DNA from: Theocolax elegans
Taxonomy: Eukaryota; Arthropoda; Insecta; Hymenoptera; Cerocephalidae
DNA length: 64,000 bases
Reading direction: 5' to 3'
Assembly: GCA_026168455.1 (NCBI GenBank)
Contig: CM047428.1
Location: 86,818,594-86,882,593, forward strand
This document shows positions 37,129-51,200 of this stretch, in pieces. Position numbers and translations under genes: made by a program. The notes beneath the pieces are model-generated. The model was not told the DNA's origin. It worked only from the letters and a program-made list of their open reading frames with translations, and ran no database searches. Every line of letters starts with the position of its first letter. The first letter of the stretch is position 1.

Positions 37129-38223
37129 TGGGAGATTCCACGTCAAGTGATTCGGACAAAAATAAATATTTTTTAAATAGTTGCAACCTACAGGAAATCA
37201 CACTTGAAGGAAGTAAAAGAAATTTTTTTGGATTTTTAACTCATATTGGTGGAATGTTATAGACAGTAAAAAAATTGAAATTATTCGAAAAATAGCATTT
37301 TCAGCATTTGTAACAATTTTGAACTCAAAAACTATCAACTTTTTAAATGTTAAAATGGAGAAAATTTTATAAATTTAAAGAAGAATCTGTTAAATTTTTG
37401 TAGATACATTTATTATCACTTTTATTATACTTTAGAACCATAATAAGTCTTAAAATACAAAAAAGGAATGTACAGCCAAATATTTTTTAATGAACCAAAA
37501 TTTTTCTTGTAGCTAACAAAATTGTCTTTCTTTTGGCCTCCGACAGGTTCATGGCCTAGCTTTTTGAGCCGAGTTATGACATTTTTAATAAAACGAAAAA
37601 ATAGATTTTTTATCTAACCGGAATACTTGTTAAATGTGACTCAAGAAGAAAAGTTGGTCAGTCCAATATGATTCCTTTAGAATCAAGAGGAATATGGTTG
37701 ATTTTAGAATATCGATCTTATTGAGTTGCATTATCTCATTTCTTACAAAAAGAACATTCCGCTCGATTATAAAAGAATCCGTTTGATTACAGAAGAATCA
37801 CATTGGAAGCATATTTAAGAAGAATTTCGCTTAGATTAAAAAGTATATTTTGATTCAGTAAAACCTGACGGGGGCCAAAAGAAAGATAATTTTGTTAGTT
37901 ACAAGAAAAATTTCGATTTATTAAAAAATATTTGGTCGGACACTACTTTTTTTGTATTATAAGATTTATTTTAATTAATTTTAATTAAATTAAGATAATT
38001 AACATGTCTGCAAACTTTATAAAAATTATAAATTGTTAAAAATCCTGAAAATACTAATTCTTGGAATAATTTGAATTTTTTGACTGTCTATAACACTGCA
38101 CCAACGTGAGATAAAAATCCATAAAAATTTCTTTTACCATCTTCAAGTAATTTCCTGTAGGTTGCAACTATTTAAAACAATTATTTATTTTTTTAACCGC
38201 ATCACTTGACGTGGAATCTCCCA
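37129..38223. mobile_element. Foldback DNA element (~1.1 kb near-palindrome)
   Basis: The ends are exact inverted copies: TGGGAGATTCCACGTCAAGT at 37129 and ACTTGACGTGGAATCTCCCA ending at 38223. TA lies on each side (GTA before, TATA after), consistent with a TA target duplication. Pairing runs far inward: GTTGCAACCTACAGGAAATCA (near 37181) against its inverse near 38145-38168; TTATAGACAGTAAAAAAATT against its inverse near 38078-38097; and GTAGCTAACAAAATTGTCTTTCTTTTGGCC near 37511-37540 against a partner near 37873-37905. Both arms are about 500 bp and imperfect, with a short centre near 37650-37750. There is no transposase frame. Non-autonomous; superfamily unassigned. Confidence 0.85.
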
Positions 38224-40046
38224 TATATACCCAGTTTATCGAATAAAATCATACGAGTTATGCAACTTTTTCGTCTGTGCGGGGTTTTAACATTTTCTTT
38301 TTTTTATAAAATGCGCAATAAAGTATAATAATTTTTGACGTACGCGTGTATCTTGTAGATTATTTGTCGTTACTCAATTTTTCCCTTCTAACAATGTATA
38401 TAATGATCATTATTCGAACGTTTGGTAATACACGGATATTTATATATATGTTAATTGGACTATCAATAATCGCATTGTCTAACCGTCCCCTAAAACTCGA
38501 AAGAGAAAAATATTATTTGCTGTTTTGTAACGTGATCGTAGATAATAAATATTTGTATAACCGATGCGCCAAATTAGGTTATTCTACATCATTGTGATAA
38601 GAAACAAATTCATCGATCGGATAGTTAACGGGATCGATGATTTTTTAAATGTATTTTCTTTACTCGTACGTTAAAATGTATACTCGTAATAAATGAGCAT
38701 TTAATTAACTTGGCTTAATCACGATTGTCGGATAATCTATATCTTTTTCTTTAGTTGTTAGACTCACTGGTTGATTTTTCCGCGATGTCCCTCGACCCTT
38801 GTATTTATAATCCCGATAAATCAATTTGTCAACAACGTGTGTGTTTGCGTATAAGCAGTCGTTAAAAATTCATACAAAATCGACGAGGTTTTTGTTTTAA
38901 ATAAATATGACAAAAGGTCGAGGAGAGTCCGAGAAGCACGTTATGCATAAGTAAATTGTACGACATTCTCTACATGACCCGATCTCACTCTCTAATATAT
39001 GTAATATATATATACACACGAAATTTAGTTTATTTTCTTCCTAAATTCTGTACGGTGCGATCCTTCATTTTTCAACTACGATAATTTTGAGCTTCCCCAT
39101 CCCTCCTATATATATATACGTGTATAATGGTACGTGCACCTGTGAAATTTCAACGACTATTACAAAATCGTTACTGTAACACGCATGACATCCACTGCTC
39201 TTTTTATATCTATGTAACTTGTTTGGATCTGCTTATTTTATAATGTAAATATGTATATATGTATATATGTATATATGTATATGTATCACCTGTGTGTCGG
39301 TAAGAGTTGAATTAAACATTCATTTTTTTTGTTTCATTTAACTGCCTCCCCTAAATTTATATAAGTGATCATCGGAATTTTTCACACGTACGCGTGTAAT
39401 AATTAGTGAAAAAGGAAAAATAAAGTAATAATGTATACCTATATATACATATTGCACTATTGTTAAAAATCGTAATATGGACGGGTATCGTCTTGATGTT
39501 CTCATTTACTAAACGGTATATTTATTATTGTTTATCATTTATCATTTATTATTATTTATTATTATTACATTTTGTTCTACGGCACGTTGAATTATCATTA
39601 ACTATTCCTTTTTCCTTTTATTAAAAACACTTGTGTATTACAAATGATAATAATTCGATGAATTCGTTTCGATATATTATATGTATATATATGCGTATAT
39701 ATAATATATTTGGTGTTTTTTGGTGCATCGTTGAGTGTAGCGTTGTAGAAAACTTTAGATTCCAGTTGAAAGTAACGTAGAGGGGAAGCCAAAAAAAACC
39801 CGAAAGTAAAAGAAACAAATGTAAAATTCAACTCCCACCTTTGTTGAACTTTCGCAATACGCGCGGGAGCGCACACTCACATGTTCTTAGCGTTACGCGT
39901 GAATAAACATCTAATTAGCAATAATTACAAAAATTCTTACAACTATTCAACAAAAACCAATCTCGATAACAATTCTTAAATTACATTTTTCTTCTTTTCT
40001 CTTTATATTTCCGTACTCGCAGAGTCGTGTGCATCCAACACACTCT

Positions 40047-40085
<39 letters not shown>

Positions 40086-43012
40086 CCTCACTGTCTCTCA
40101 CTGTCTCTCACTGTACCGCAACGCTATGTGTTTATATATCTATATGCGTGTGTGTAAATAAATTAATGCATTACAAACCAACCCGCACGCGCAGTTCAGT
40201 CACACGTAATATTTGTTCTTTTATTGTAGAGGATAAGAGAAAATTTATTTATTTTGTCATTTTTAGTCGCTTTACACGGTGTATCGTATAGTCGATATTG
40301 ATTATACGTGTGTGCGTGTATACATGATGTGTCTATAACGCGGATACGAATCAGAATTTCATTCGAAAGGTCTATCGAAAATGTACATTTTGAATAAGAT
40401 TTGAAATAAACTAAGAGCATTTCAAACGCTCCTGTTCCCTCCCATAGGAAAGGTATTTTATTTTAAAAAATCTATTTCTTGATGAGAAGTTCTCTTATTT
40501 TCCACCTTTCATTGATCAGCATATACAAAAGGTCTAATGAAACGGTATATACGCTCATTCTTTTGTTTTATATACCTATTTGAAATAAAGGATTTCTCAA
40601 GTTTGATGATCACGGAAATTATACATTTCACTCATTCCCATTAAAATGTCGAACCTTTCTTCTGCGTGTGTGTATGTTTTTTGTATCATTTATCCATGGG
40701 TATAGAGAGACAAGAGCGTAATTATTAACCGGATACGTATTGTATCGCGTTATCTTCCGAATAATCGTTTTTTATGCGTTACATTCCGATTTATCGAATA
40801 AAAATTTGAAATAACAATATCTTCTTTTCTTTTATAATACTTAGCATATTCGGAAAATGCGCATTACATTACGATTAAATTTTATACACTCCTACGTGTG
40901 CACGTGTACATAGTTATATATATGTAATAATATTTACATACAAATCCAGTAATTACAAGATCTCCTTTCATTTCAAATTTTATTAAATATCCACGCACAC
41001 ACGTTCCAATGAAAAATATCGAGTACGCGCACACGGTGCTGTAGAATAATTTACATTATTTTTTTTATTTTCCACTTTATCCATGACGAATGTAAAATAC
41101 TCTCCACGGATTGAAAACAAAAAGAAAAAAGGAAATTTTCGTTTATGACGCAATTTCTAGTGCACACACGATGCAACGCGTATCACACAGACGTACAGAC
41201 AGAGATATAGAGAGATCTACGTGTAGAGATCCGCAAAAAAAAAACGTTGAACGAAAAAAATAAAAGTAATAGCAACTGCTCTTTTGTGCAAATAATTTTC
41301 ACTGGTCGACTAGACGCGTTTCCGAGGTATTTGAGATTTTTTTACGTGGATTTTCAGTCGAATCGTTTGAACTCCCTTTTCTCTTCTTCTTCTCTTTTTA
41401 TTCGCTATCGCTTAATTCTTCTTCGTCTTCTTCTTTTTTTTTGGTTGAACGCATGCAGGAAATCCATACAGAAAGGAAATATATTATTATTCTTTTATGT
41501 ACTGCGCGTACTTTCTGTTCAATCACGTTTGGCGAATCGATGTATTAAACGATACAAATTGTTAACCACGAATCTTTGTGTATATAATCGTTTCACACAC
41601 GCGCGCGCGCACACACACACACATCGTTATGTACGTGATAACGAATTTATAATATATTTCGCGTAAAATCGTGATTTTTATAAGTAAATGATATATATAT
41701 TAATTCGTAAAGTTTGATGGATTTTAATGCTTCTTCGTTATTTTTAGGAACGTCGGATGTATACGTCATCGCGCGCATACGATATAATTCATAAATGTTT
41801 CGTGTCTGTCACTGTTATGTTACACAGTTTTAATACGCTTATCAATAAATTAATATTTATATATGTATACATATATGCATATACCGTACAAATCTATATT
41901 AATCGCCTTACAGTAATGCATTAGTAACTTTAACTCGGATATGTTGATGATATGTAACAATTATTTCGTGTGTGTGTGTGTGTGAGTGCGTGTGTGTGGG
42001 GCTGTGGGTGTATGGGTGTGGGTGTATATACATATATATTTTCTCGAAATTCTATAGAGTGAAAGATCACACGAAGCTGAGTGATTACATTTTGAAGAGT
42101 GAACATGTGACTGGAATCCAATCATATATCACTTTTCAAACGAAAATTGGTATTGCGTTCGAGATAATGAACTGAAAAAATATGTAAAACGAATTCAAAA
42201 AAAAGAAACCGACACGTGAAATTAATTAACCGAAGTGGTGTTCGCTCGCAGTGAATTGCCTTTGAAACGAAGAAGCATCAAATCCACCGAGAGTATACTT
42301 GTAAGGAAAAAAATTGTCGAAATGTATACTCCAAAGTCCTTTTGGCATTTCGTCAAACCCATCGGTCTCTCTCTCTCTCTCTCTGTATATATGTATATAT
42401 ATATATACTTTGCTCGATTTGGTTCAGGTTCCATTGGACTCGAGTTTCCATTCCTCTCGGGTATCAGTGTCAATCGTTCGCGGTCTGATTTTTCTTTTTT
42501 CCTTTCACAGACTGATTGATAGACAGGAGGCTAACTTTATTCTTTTTTTTCCTCCAAGGTATACATATAGATATATAGTCGAGAACGTTTCTGTTTCGTT
42601 GTACATTTTATCTCTTTTATTTTTTTGTTTAGTCGAAAGGTACATTGGACCACGAAGTTTATTCGATCGAAATTTTTAGTCGGTATACAAGTCTGCAGTG
42701 TGTGTAATGTGTGTAGAATAAATCATGGAGTTATCGATTATCAAGTGAGAGAGAGAGAGAGAGAGAGAAACCGAGAGAAAATGATTATACCTTGGAGAAA
42801 AGAGACGCACGCAGCTGGTTTAAAGAAGAAAAAACGTATCGTAGGTCCTATGTAGAACGAGCAAAAGAGGGAGAGAGGGAGAGAGAGAGAGAGAGAGAAA
42901 TCGATGCGGAGTATAAAAAAGAGAAAGAGAGAGGTAGGAAGTGGGTGATGAGGGGTGGGAGGAGGAGGAGGAGGAGGAGAAGGACGTATATAGGTAATAA
43001 TTAGAGGAATAT
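38224..43012. other. Noncoding region downstream of the Di-Ras gene
   Basis: AT-rich with (TATG)n near 39247-39282, (CT)n at 40053-40082, (GT)n near 41970-41985, (CT)n near 42366-42384, (GA)n at 42746-42768 and 42867-42899, and (GGA)n at about 42956-42979. The part next to 43012 is the likely 3' UTR of the Di-Ras gene. The frames at 41247-41666, 42314-42679 and 42741-43028 are repeat-driven and not credible. Confidence 0.5.
42746..42979. repeat. Polypurine cluster in the Di-Ras 3' region
   Basis: Within ~230 bases there are two (GA)n tracts and a (GGA)n tract, all purine on the plus strand (polypyrimidine in the Di-Ras transcript). They end about 34 bases from the Di-Ras stop codon. Confidence 0.85.
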
Positions 43013-43246
43013 TCACATGACGGCGCACTTCTCCTTAAGGCTGATGGCGTTATTGCTCTGGACAGGCTGTAGCGAGACCGAGCGATTTTTCTCGAGGGTG
43101 AGAAGGTCGCGGAAGAGGGCGTTGACGTTGTGATTCGTCTTGGCCGAGGTCTCGAGAAATCCGCAGCCCCAACTCGTTGCTTCGGCTTGGCCCTCGCTCA
43201 GCGACACCTCCCGCCTCGACGGGCTTTCGTCGCACTTGTTGCCCAC
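43013..43246 (-). CDS. DIRAS: Di-Ras family GTPase, last coding exon
   Basis: The exon begins after a TTTGTGCAG acceptor (AG at 43248-43247) and codes 77 residues. It opens [15 protein letters not shown], where NKCD is the guanine-specificity G4 motif, and continues [20 protein letters not shown], where ETSAK is G5. It ends KEKCAVM, a CAAX box predicting prenylation and membrane attachment. Sequence and length match the C-terminal part of vertebrate DIRAS1/2, a small neuronal Ras subgroup with very slow or no GTP hydrolysis. It joins in phase 0 to the exon at 55006-55224, completing the conserved [15 protein letters not shown] junction. The stop is TGA at 43013-43015. No defects seen. The SVSLQ segment after LLTLEKNR is the usual variable tail. 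Confidence 0.93.
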   Translation of the reverse strand: MGNKCDESPSRREVSLSEGQAEATSWGCGFLETSAKTNHNVNALFRDLLTLEKNRSVSLQPVQSNNAISLKEKCAVM

Positions 43247-43303
43247 CTGCACAAACACACACACAAAAGGTACACGTATATCGAGATATATATATATGTA
43301 CAA

Positions 43304-43336
<33 letters not shown>

Positions 43337-45171
43337 TCTATATATCCATAGATATTTCTCTATATATGTGCAGGGCATATATATATATATATACACTTAA
43401 TATTTCAACAGGTTCAGTTACGCTAGGACGATTCATTACTCTGGGTATATCAAACGAGTCTACTCGATCTATATATGCATCTATACGTACAACTGCCTCA
43501 GGCAAGCGCCGCTTAATTTATCGATTTCAAAGGATATATGCATACATATATATAACTGATGAAACTAGTATAATGTAGTAATAGTCAGATTTTAGACATT
43601 TCTGTGAGAATTTTTCGGATCTTTAATTGAAATGAGGATAACATAAACCAGCGTACAAATGTATCATCAATATTTAGGTCGAATAGATCATATTCGTTTA
43701 ATCGTTTGAGCCATTGAATTTATTTATTTAAATCTATACGATTCTATATTGAGTCGAAAAGAAATGAAGATTTGAATTTCCTTCCGATACTATTTTGGAT
43801 AATAATGTCTTCGTTACACCACCTATAATTTATCATATTTCATTAAAATACTTTTTTCGTTTCTATAGAGTTCGTTGATAATTATTTGAGTATTGCACCT
43901 CGTTAAGAGGATCGCTGATAATTTAATAAAGATAAAACATCTTTGTATTTTTAAAGTTATGAATCTGCCATTTTAGATTAGTTACTGAACCTCCCAAGTG
44001 TAAATTTTCAAATCATTTAACCTTCTACAAAGCGTATGACTCAAAGGATATTAATATTATATTATTATTATATTAACATCGTAAATACACGTACACTTAC
44101 AATTTAGCATGTAAAATTATTATTTTAAAAAAAATCGTTTAAATACATCTGACCACGAGTTACGAACACAATGAATATCGTTTCAGAAAAAAAAGCTAAA
44201 AATAAAATAACCATTTTGTATCATTTATTTCCGATAATACGAAGAGAAAATCGTTACCTAATAAAATTACAGTAATATATATTAATAGTACAGTTCACGT
44301 CTGTTAAAACGAAATATTACCGTAATGTGAATCTGATAAAATGTTCTTATTGCACGTATTTTAACAAAATTTCCAGTACATCCTATAAATGTATGTCTTT
44401 ATATGTATATATATATATATATATATGTACATAATGTAAAAGAAAATACCATCGACATTTCTCGCACAATGGTAAACCCATTTCTCGTAACTAGAGTGTT
44501 TCAGTATTTTTACTACAAAATTTATCTCTCCGTTAAAATTGTTTTATATAACGTACAATCATCCTCGAAATCGAATTCTATATTTATTTAACAATAGTTA
44601 ATTAATTTCGTTCCCGTTCCGCTCGTTAATTGTCGTTCAACGAATAATACAAATAAAGTATAACCGCACCGATTGCACAATAATATTTATTAAATGTTGT
44701 AAATATACCATATTTTTGAGTAGCAAAAATCATAACATATTTTCATAATATTCCATGCAACGTTCGTGGGACATTTAGTTTCTCTTACTTCTTCGCATTT
44801 ATGAATTTCTAAAAATAAATCCTACTCTTTTCCCTTGGGCAATTTTCTTATTTACGTTGTTGGAGTCGCTGCGTTCTAATTTCTTTTTCTTTTTAAAAAG
44901 CGAATCGTCCATAAAAATTTTATGTATATACACTGTGTACATTGTTAAACAAAATTTTTGCCCTCGTATTTTAATACACGTCGACTGTCCTTATAATTGA
45001 TCAAAAAAAAAGATTAGGAAATTCCGTTTCGTCGCGTTAAACGAATAAAATGAAAAGTAAAAGATTATTATACGGGTAAGTACACAAATGTCCTTATCTC
45101 TGTTAAAAAGTTAACACTTTTACGGGTAATTTAGCCGAAGCCCTTCTATTCTTCTGCGTAAACGCTTTATA

Positions 45172-45210
<39 letters not shown>

Positions 45211-48200
45211 CTCTCTCCGAGCATTATGAATTCTTTTTTGTCGCCGCTTCGACTTTGTAATATCCAAAGTACACTATTCGAACAAGCTTAAATTCATTTT
45301 GCGCGTTGAATCTAAATGTCCATTAGACAGCTTAATTCGGATATAATTGTAAATGGCTTTAAAGTATTTTATATGGGGCTATTATATATACGCGTCGAAT
45401 GGCAATATTAAAGTACATTTTACTTTAAGGATTATTTTCACGTGAAATTTAACCTATATATACACAAAATTCGAGGATTTATTGAATACATATGTATAAA
45501 ATTTACGCGAATTTATGGAAATTTTATTTTTATTGACCTACTGGATACGTTTCGATATTTCGTGTTAAATATACTCCGATAGAAAATAAGTCAACCGAAA
45601 TAATAATCTACTAAGTAGCAGTTGGGTAATTTTCTTGTACATAACATTTGCATTTTATCGTTAACCATTGGTAAAAAACATACGAAATAAAATAATTTAA
45701 TTTTTATTATACACATTGATATAAACTTAGTCGTAATCAAACGATTTATGAATGTCTTTTTTCGTCAAAAATTAGTCGACCAAAACAGGCCAATAAGTTG
45801 GAAATTAATGAATAATAAATAATTTCACTTAACCTCAAAATGGTTCATTCCTATGTTCTATGTAAGTTAGTGATATGAGAATAGTCATTGGACGGCAAAG
45901 AATATAATTTCAATAAATCTGATTTAAATTAACGTGTTGAGCTGAATGAGACATTATTATTATTACTAGCTACATTTTGTTTGTTAACAATCATACAATA
46001 CTTAATATAATACTTTAAAATGATTGTTTCAAATATTTGTTTACAACCAATTTTATTTTATTATTTACATTAAATAGATATATCTCAAGTGTATAGGTAT
46101 GTACAAAATTTAATTCGAACCTAACCTCAATATCTGTAAATAATGTAAATACATAATTTTTATTAAAAACTTATTTTAGTGAAACTCAAAGGATCATTCA
46201 ATAAACTATTTGTTCTTGCAAGAAAATATTAAGTAGCAGTAATAATCACGAATTTATTAAAAGCTTTGTTTACCGGCCGAATGGCTCGTAATGAGATGAA
46301 ATAACTTGCATATTATGAAAGAAATTGTTGGCTAAACCGTTGGCCAAGATCTTCCATTTTCCAAGTATCATTCTTTAAATTTTTTCGATATCGAGTTATT
46401 TCAACATTTTACGATACTATCAATAACGCATCTTGTATAATTTTAATCAAATTCACTCGAATACTAATATCCACTCATCTCAAAAGGTATAGATTAATAT
46501 TAAGATATCGAGAAAAAAATGTGTACATGTATTAAAGTTTGAAGAAAACTTTAATTCAATCAAATGAACTATTATGTTGAAATTAAATTACATAACATTA
46601 TTTAAATCTATCGAGAATTCGATTAATTAATTTAAATAACTTCTTCAGTAAATGTGAAATACGTTTTCTTATGTAAAAATCTGAAAAATTCCGATGTAAC
46701 TTAATTTCCCGTGGGCTCACCTATCAATAGTTACAAGAAATTTCGAAGAAAATCAATCAATCTAAATATTCACAATATGAAAAAAAATCAAAAATAACGA
46801 TTAAAAGATTTTTTATCTAAAAAGTTAATGAAATTTTAAAGCTATTGTAATTTCAGAAGAAAAAAAGTTTGATTACGTAATAAAAATATTTTATCAAAAT
46901 TGGAATAAAATAAAAATAGTATCATTCGATTTAAAAAAAGTCATTTCGTTTTATTACGAATTAACGTTATGCACGGTACGTTTTGTATTTGTTCACAGAG
47001 CCATGAGAATAGTAATGAATGTTACACGTACAAAGACTTGGTTCTATTGATAAACGCATCATCGCCACCCATCACGTTATGCTATTTATCGATGAGCTAT
47101 CACGTATACGCATACAATTAATCATTATATATTAGTAAATTTTTTAATAATATAGATTTTTAGATTAACCCTTCTTGAACGTAAATTCCAGGTTTACCGT
47201 GCTGTCACTGTAATTTTTATTAAAATTCTCTTCGATGTAATTATTAAATAAAGGGTCTAGTAAGCATACGTTAAAGTTATTTTAATATAAAATCAAACCT
47301 GATGGGTATAAAGTCGATGAAATGAGTTGAAATAAGTAAAATTGTCAATTATTTAATTTTAATACCTTACGGACAGTGGTTCAGCATACGTTTGGTCAGA
47401 CGTATATTAAATGTCCAACATTTCATTTTAATATTAATAAAAATAATAAAATTTTGTTATTAAAATTTTTATTCAGTATAATATATATTTAATTAATTTT
47501 TATGTTTATACGACAGTGCCGATATGTATAGAGTATATCGTGATTGAGTTGCAGAAATTTAAATTACATTTTTTAAAAAACTGGTACAAATTGTTTATAG
47601 CGAACTAGAAAAGATTTGATCCGTAAACTGAGAGATAAGTATAATTACAATTTCGTTCGAAATTGTTATTTACGATTTACCAAGAACGTTTCATTACGTT
47701 TCTGTTGAAAAATTGATTGGATATATATTAAAATTCGAATGTAAATGTTAAATTGTTGCTGACGAGTGTATACGCGTACTTGAGAATTTTTCGAGTGGTC
47801 GGTTGAAGATGATAAATCCCTTGGGTATTTTGCGTACAACTCGATGAATTCAAGGAGACGTTGGCAAGATGTGCGCTATAGCAAAGAAAAAAAGGGTATG
47901 CTTCGTACGGCATTTTCGTGACGTTAGACGAATATTTTCTCTCGAGTGCAGGGAATTGGAATAGCTATTGCTGGGATAGACGTATTAACCTTTCTCACGT
48001 TTATCTACTCGTGGAAGCTGTTCTTCTTTTTTTACTGTAATAACTACTCGGCTAGTGTAAAATTACACGGATGTCGGATTTGAATAGCAGACATTCTTTT
48101 TATTTTATTTTTAAATACAAAAATATTAATTTGTTTATATTCATTTATAATTACAAAAATAATTTAATTTTTAGAAAAAAAGTCAACCGCCACGTTAACG

Positions 48201-51200
48201 CTCTTATGTTTTAAACAATATCCGTATAAATTTTTTTTACATTTTGAATTAAATATTAAAAATATAATTTTTTGAATTGAAAGGTGTAGATCCGTATAAT
48301 TTGGGTCAACCAACCCTTTAACTTACCCTTTAAGAGGCCTATTTACGTTAATTATCGACGTACGCAAGATATTTAAATAAAGATCGTTGAGCTAGTCCGA
48401 TGAGGGTAAATTGGTTTCAAATGACCATTTCTATACGAGTTGCAATAAAATTCAGAATAAAAGGTACGGAAAACGTGGATAATACGCAACGAACACGAGA
48501 CGAGTTCATACAAAGTTCCACTGAACTTACGAGTGTACCAATGCTCCTCCCCCCCCCACCCTCTGATTTCCCCCCTCCACGATGTATAGTATTCCATCGT
48601 TGAGGCTGGCACCCCAGGAGCTCCAACTACTGTGAATCGACAGCTCGTCGCGTTACGTTTGAACCCTGTAGTTGTAACACACTGGATGGAAGCGTGGACG
48701 CAACGAATGAAACAAAATGTGTAGAAGCAGCAAATATGTGTGCACGTGTGTGTGTGAGTGCAGGACAAACCTGTGTGCGCAGAGAACTACGCGTGTGTGT
48801 GTGTGTGTGTGTGTGCAAAAGCGTGTGATGGAAGGGCGTGTGAGATTGTGGGTAAAAGCATTTGCGTGGGTACGTATATGTGTGTGTGCGAGAAGGTCTT
48901 TGCACGCGTAAGAGTGTGGTAGGGGTGGAATATATGCAAGTGATAGATGTTGGGGGTGTGTGTGTGTGTGTGTGTGAGGGGGGGGGGGAGGCGTGAAGAA
49001 TGTGCGTTTACGTGTTAGCGCAGTTAAGAACAAGGGTGTGCGTGAGTGCTGAACTCGTAGCTATCAATTTTCAGGCTATTCGTCGACCGAAATAGAATGA
49101 AATAAGAGAAATAAATCTGTACACGTTTTGAAATTACGAACTTTGAGAATTCTGGGTATTCCCTCGTTTTGCGTTTGTAAAATCCGTCTTGTGTACGACG
49201 AGTAAACGTCCCGTCCCCCTCTGGCATACCTTCCCATCCAAAACACGCGGATCATTTACATTGTACAGTTTTTTTTTCAACAATAAAAATGTTTTAAATT
49301 GTTCGTTTAAACCGTTACGAGGATTCACGCCCATAAATTAACGATTTAATTGCTTTCGTTATATTTAAACATTGAAAGAACACTATTCCATATACCTGCA
49401 TCGGATTCCGGATTTACATATCGCGAGAATCCTATACGTTTTTCCGGTTTGTGCGTACATACGGTTGTCGATTCAAGCGACCTAGGTGACACGATGTCAG
49501 CGAGTATTCGTGGCAAATTGATTTCTATACTCGAGTGCTTCTAAATTTTTTATTTACACCTTTTATATTTCTTTATATTTATTTAACACATATGTTGCAA
49601 CTGTTCAATCGTTAAATATACAGATATTTACAACCTTTTTATTTTTTCTGTAAACTCGACTCTATCGAATATATTCCTCGCGCGTTTAAAACTTACGTTA
49701 TCGATTCGTTCAGATTTTTAATTTAAAATTTCAAATTGAATTTCGATACCTTTTACTTATTATAATAGAAATAACAATCATTTTGAAAAGCTGTTCTTTT
49801 TTATGAGAATCACGCCGATTTTACATATTTGAGAAAATTAAGCATTAATAAACGGATGCTCAAGATTCCTTACGAATTAGTATACGTATTTGTATATATA
49901 CATAGACATGACCTATCTTTTCATAAAATTGCGTAGATCACTATATAATACGACGAAGATACGCTCATCACCAATTAAATTTTTTAATTAAAATTCATTA
50001 TCTCTCTCGAACGCATTAAAATTATTTTTAAAAATCAGATAAATTTTCTAGAAGAACGTACGCTAAACAAACTTATAATCGATTGTATAAAAGAAAATTG
50101 GCAAATTTAATATTAGAGGTAAATTTAATGGAAAGTAAAAGAAGTATACAACCCACGGTTATACTGTCCATCCGATTATTTAATTTGTCTATATTACTCA
50201 TTTTGTTGGAAACTATAACTTGTATATCTTGCATCTTATTCATAAGAAATATATCTATCTCTGATATTGTCAAAATTTTAAATTGCAATTTTTAAACAAA
50301 GAAAACAGCGTATGCAATGAAAAACAATTAATTATAATTGCGAATTCAAACGTTCAAGATTCTATATCTTCAATACACACATCCGAAACTTTCTAAGAAT
50401 GGTTTTCGTCATTTATACATTATACACGTGCATATAACCATTTTCTCATGAAAAGAGTTTTCTCATTGATGAAACTTTCGATATCCGTATATGAACAATT
50501 TGAACGGGCGCTCGTTAAAATCGAGTATCGATATTCATATTCACGTGTGCTGTGCTGTGCTGTGTCTGTGTGTGGGCACGTAAGTACGTAGGTGTGTGTG
50601 TGCGAGTGCAAGTATACATTCCATTTTTCGAAATTCATTTCCAATCGTTTTTAACGTCAAACCCTCAGACACGTGTAGATTATGTACATTACGTAACTTT
50701 ATAGGGAGAGGCGTAGGTGTCGCCCACGCGGTAACACGAGTGAACCTTTACGATGACGTTTCAATGAGTTTCGAAATTGTATCATTTGCACCTTTTACGC
50801 GGTGTAACAATTATTACAGAGGAAGAATTTAGTGAAATTATCCGTTTTACATACTTCTACGTATACGTATATATGCATGTATATAGAAATACCTTTGTAA
50901 AAGAATGTTACGCTGCACGTATATATATATAAAGTACAATAGTAGTCACAATATGTAATCTGACATTGATCGATTCGGTACTACGAACGAAAGGGTTATT
51001 TTTTTAATTAATGTTATGAGAATATTTGCATTCAAGATTGTTTCTTTCATTCTTTAAATAAAAAATATTTAAGTTTTAATCAAAATGGTACGGATTAAGA
51101 TTTTTTAATGCCCTCCCTCCACCCCCTTCCACCAAAAAAATAGATAAATATAGAGGTGGATGTACACGGATTAAAGTAAGAATTTCCAAGCCTCTCTAGC

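Noticed and set aside
42741..43351. Open frames around the Di-Ras last exon on both strands
   Set aside because: They translate GA/CT and CA repeats or read the real exon in wrong frames.
43247..43396. N-terminal extension of the Di-Ras last exon ([14 protein letters not shown] and following)
   Set aside because: This is intron sequence read through; the exon begins at the acceptor at 43247-43246, where family similarity starts.
48373..49334. Cluster of minus-strand frames of 66-131 residues
   Set aside because: They are driven by GT/CA repeats with no family motif, inside the Di-Ras intron.
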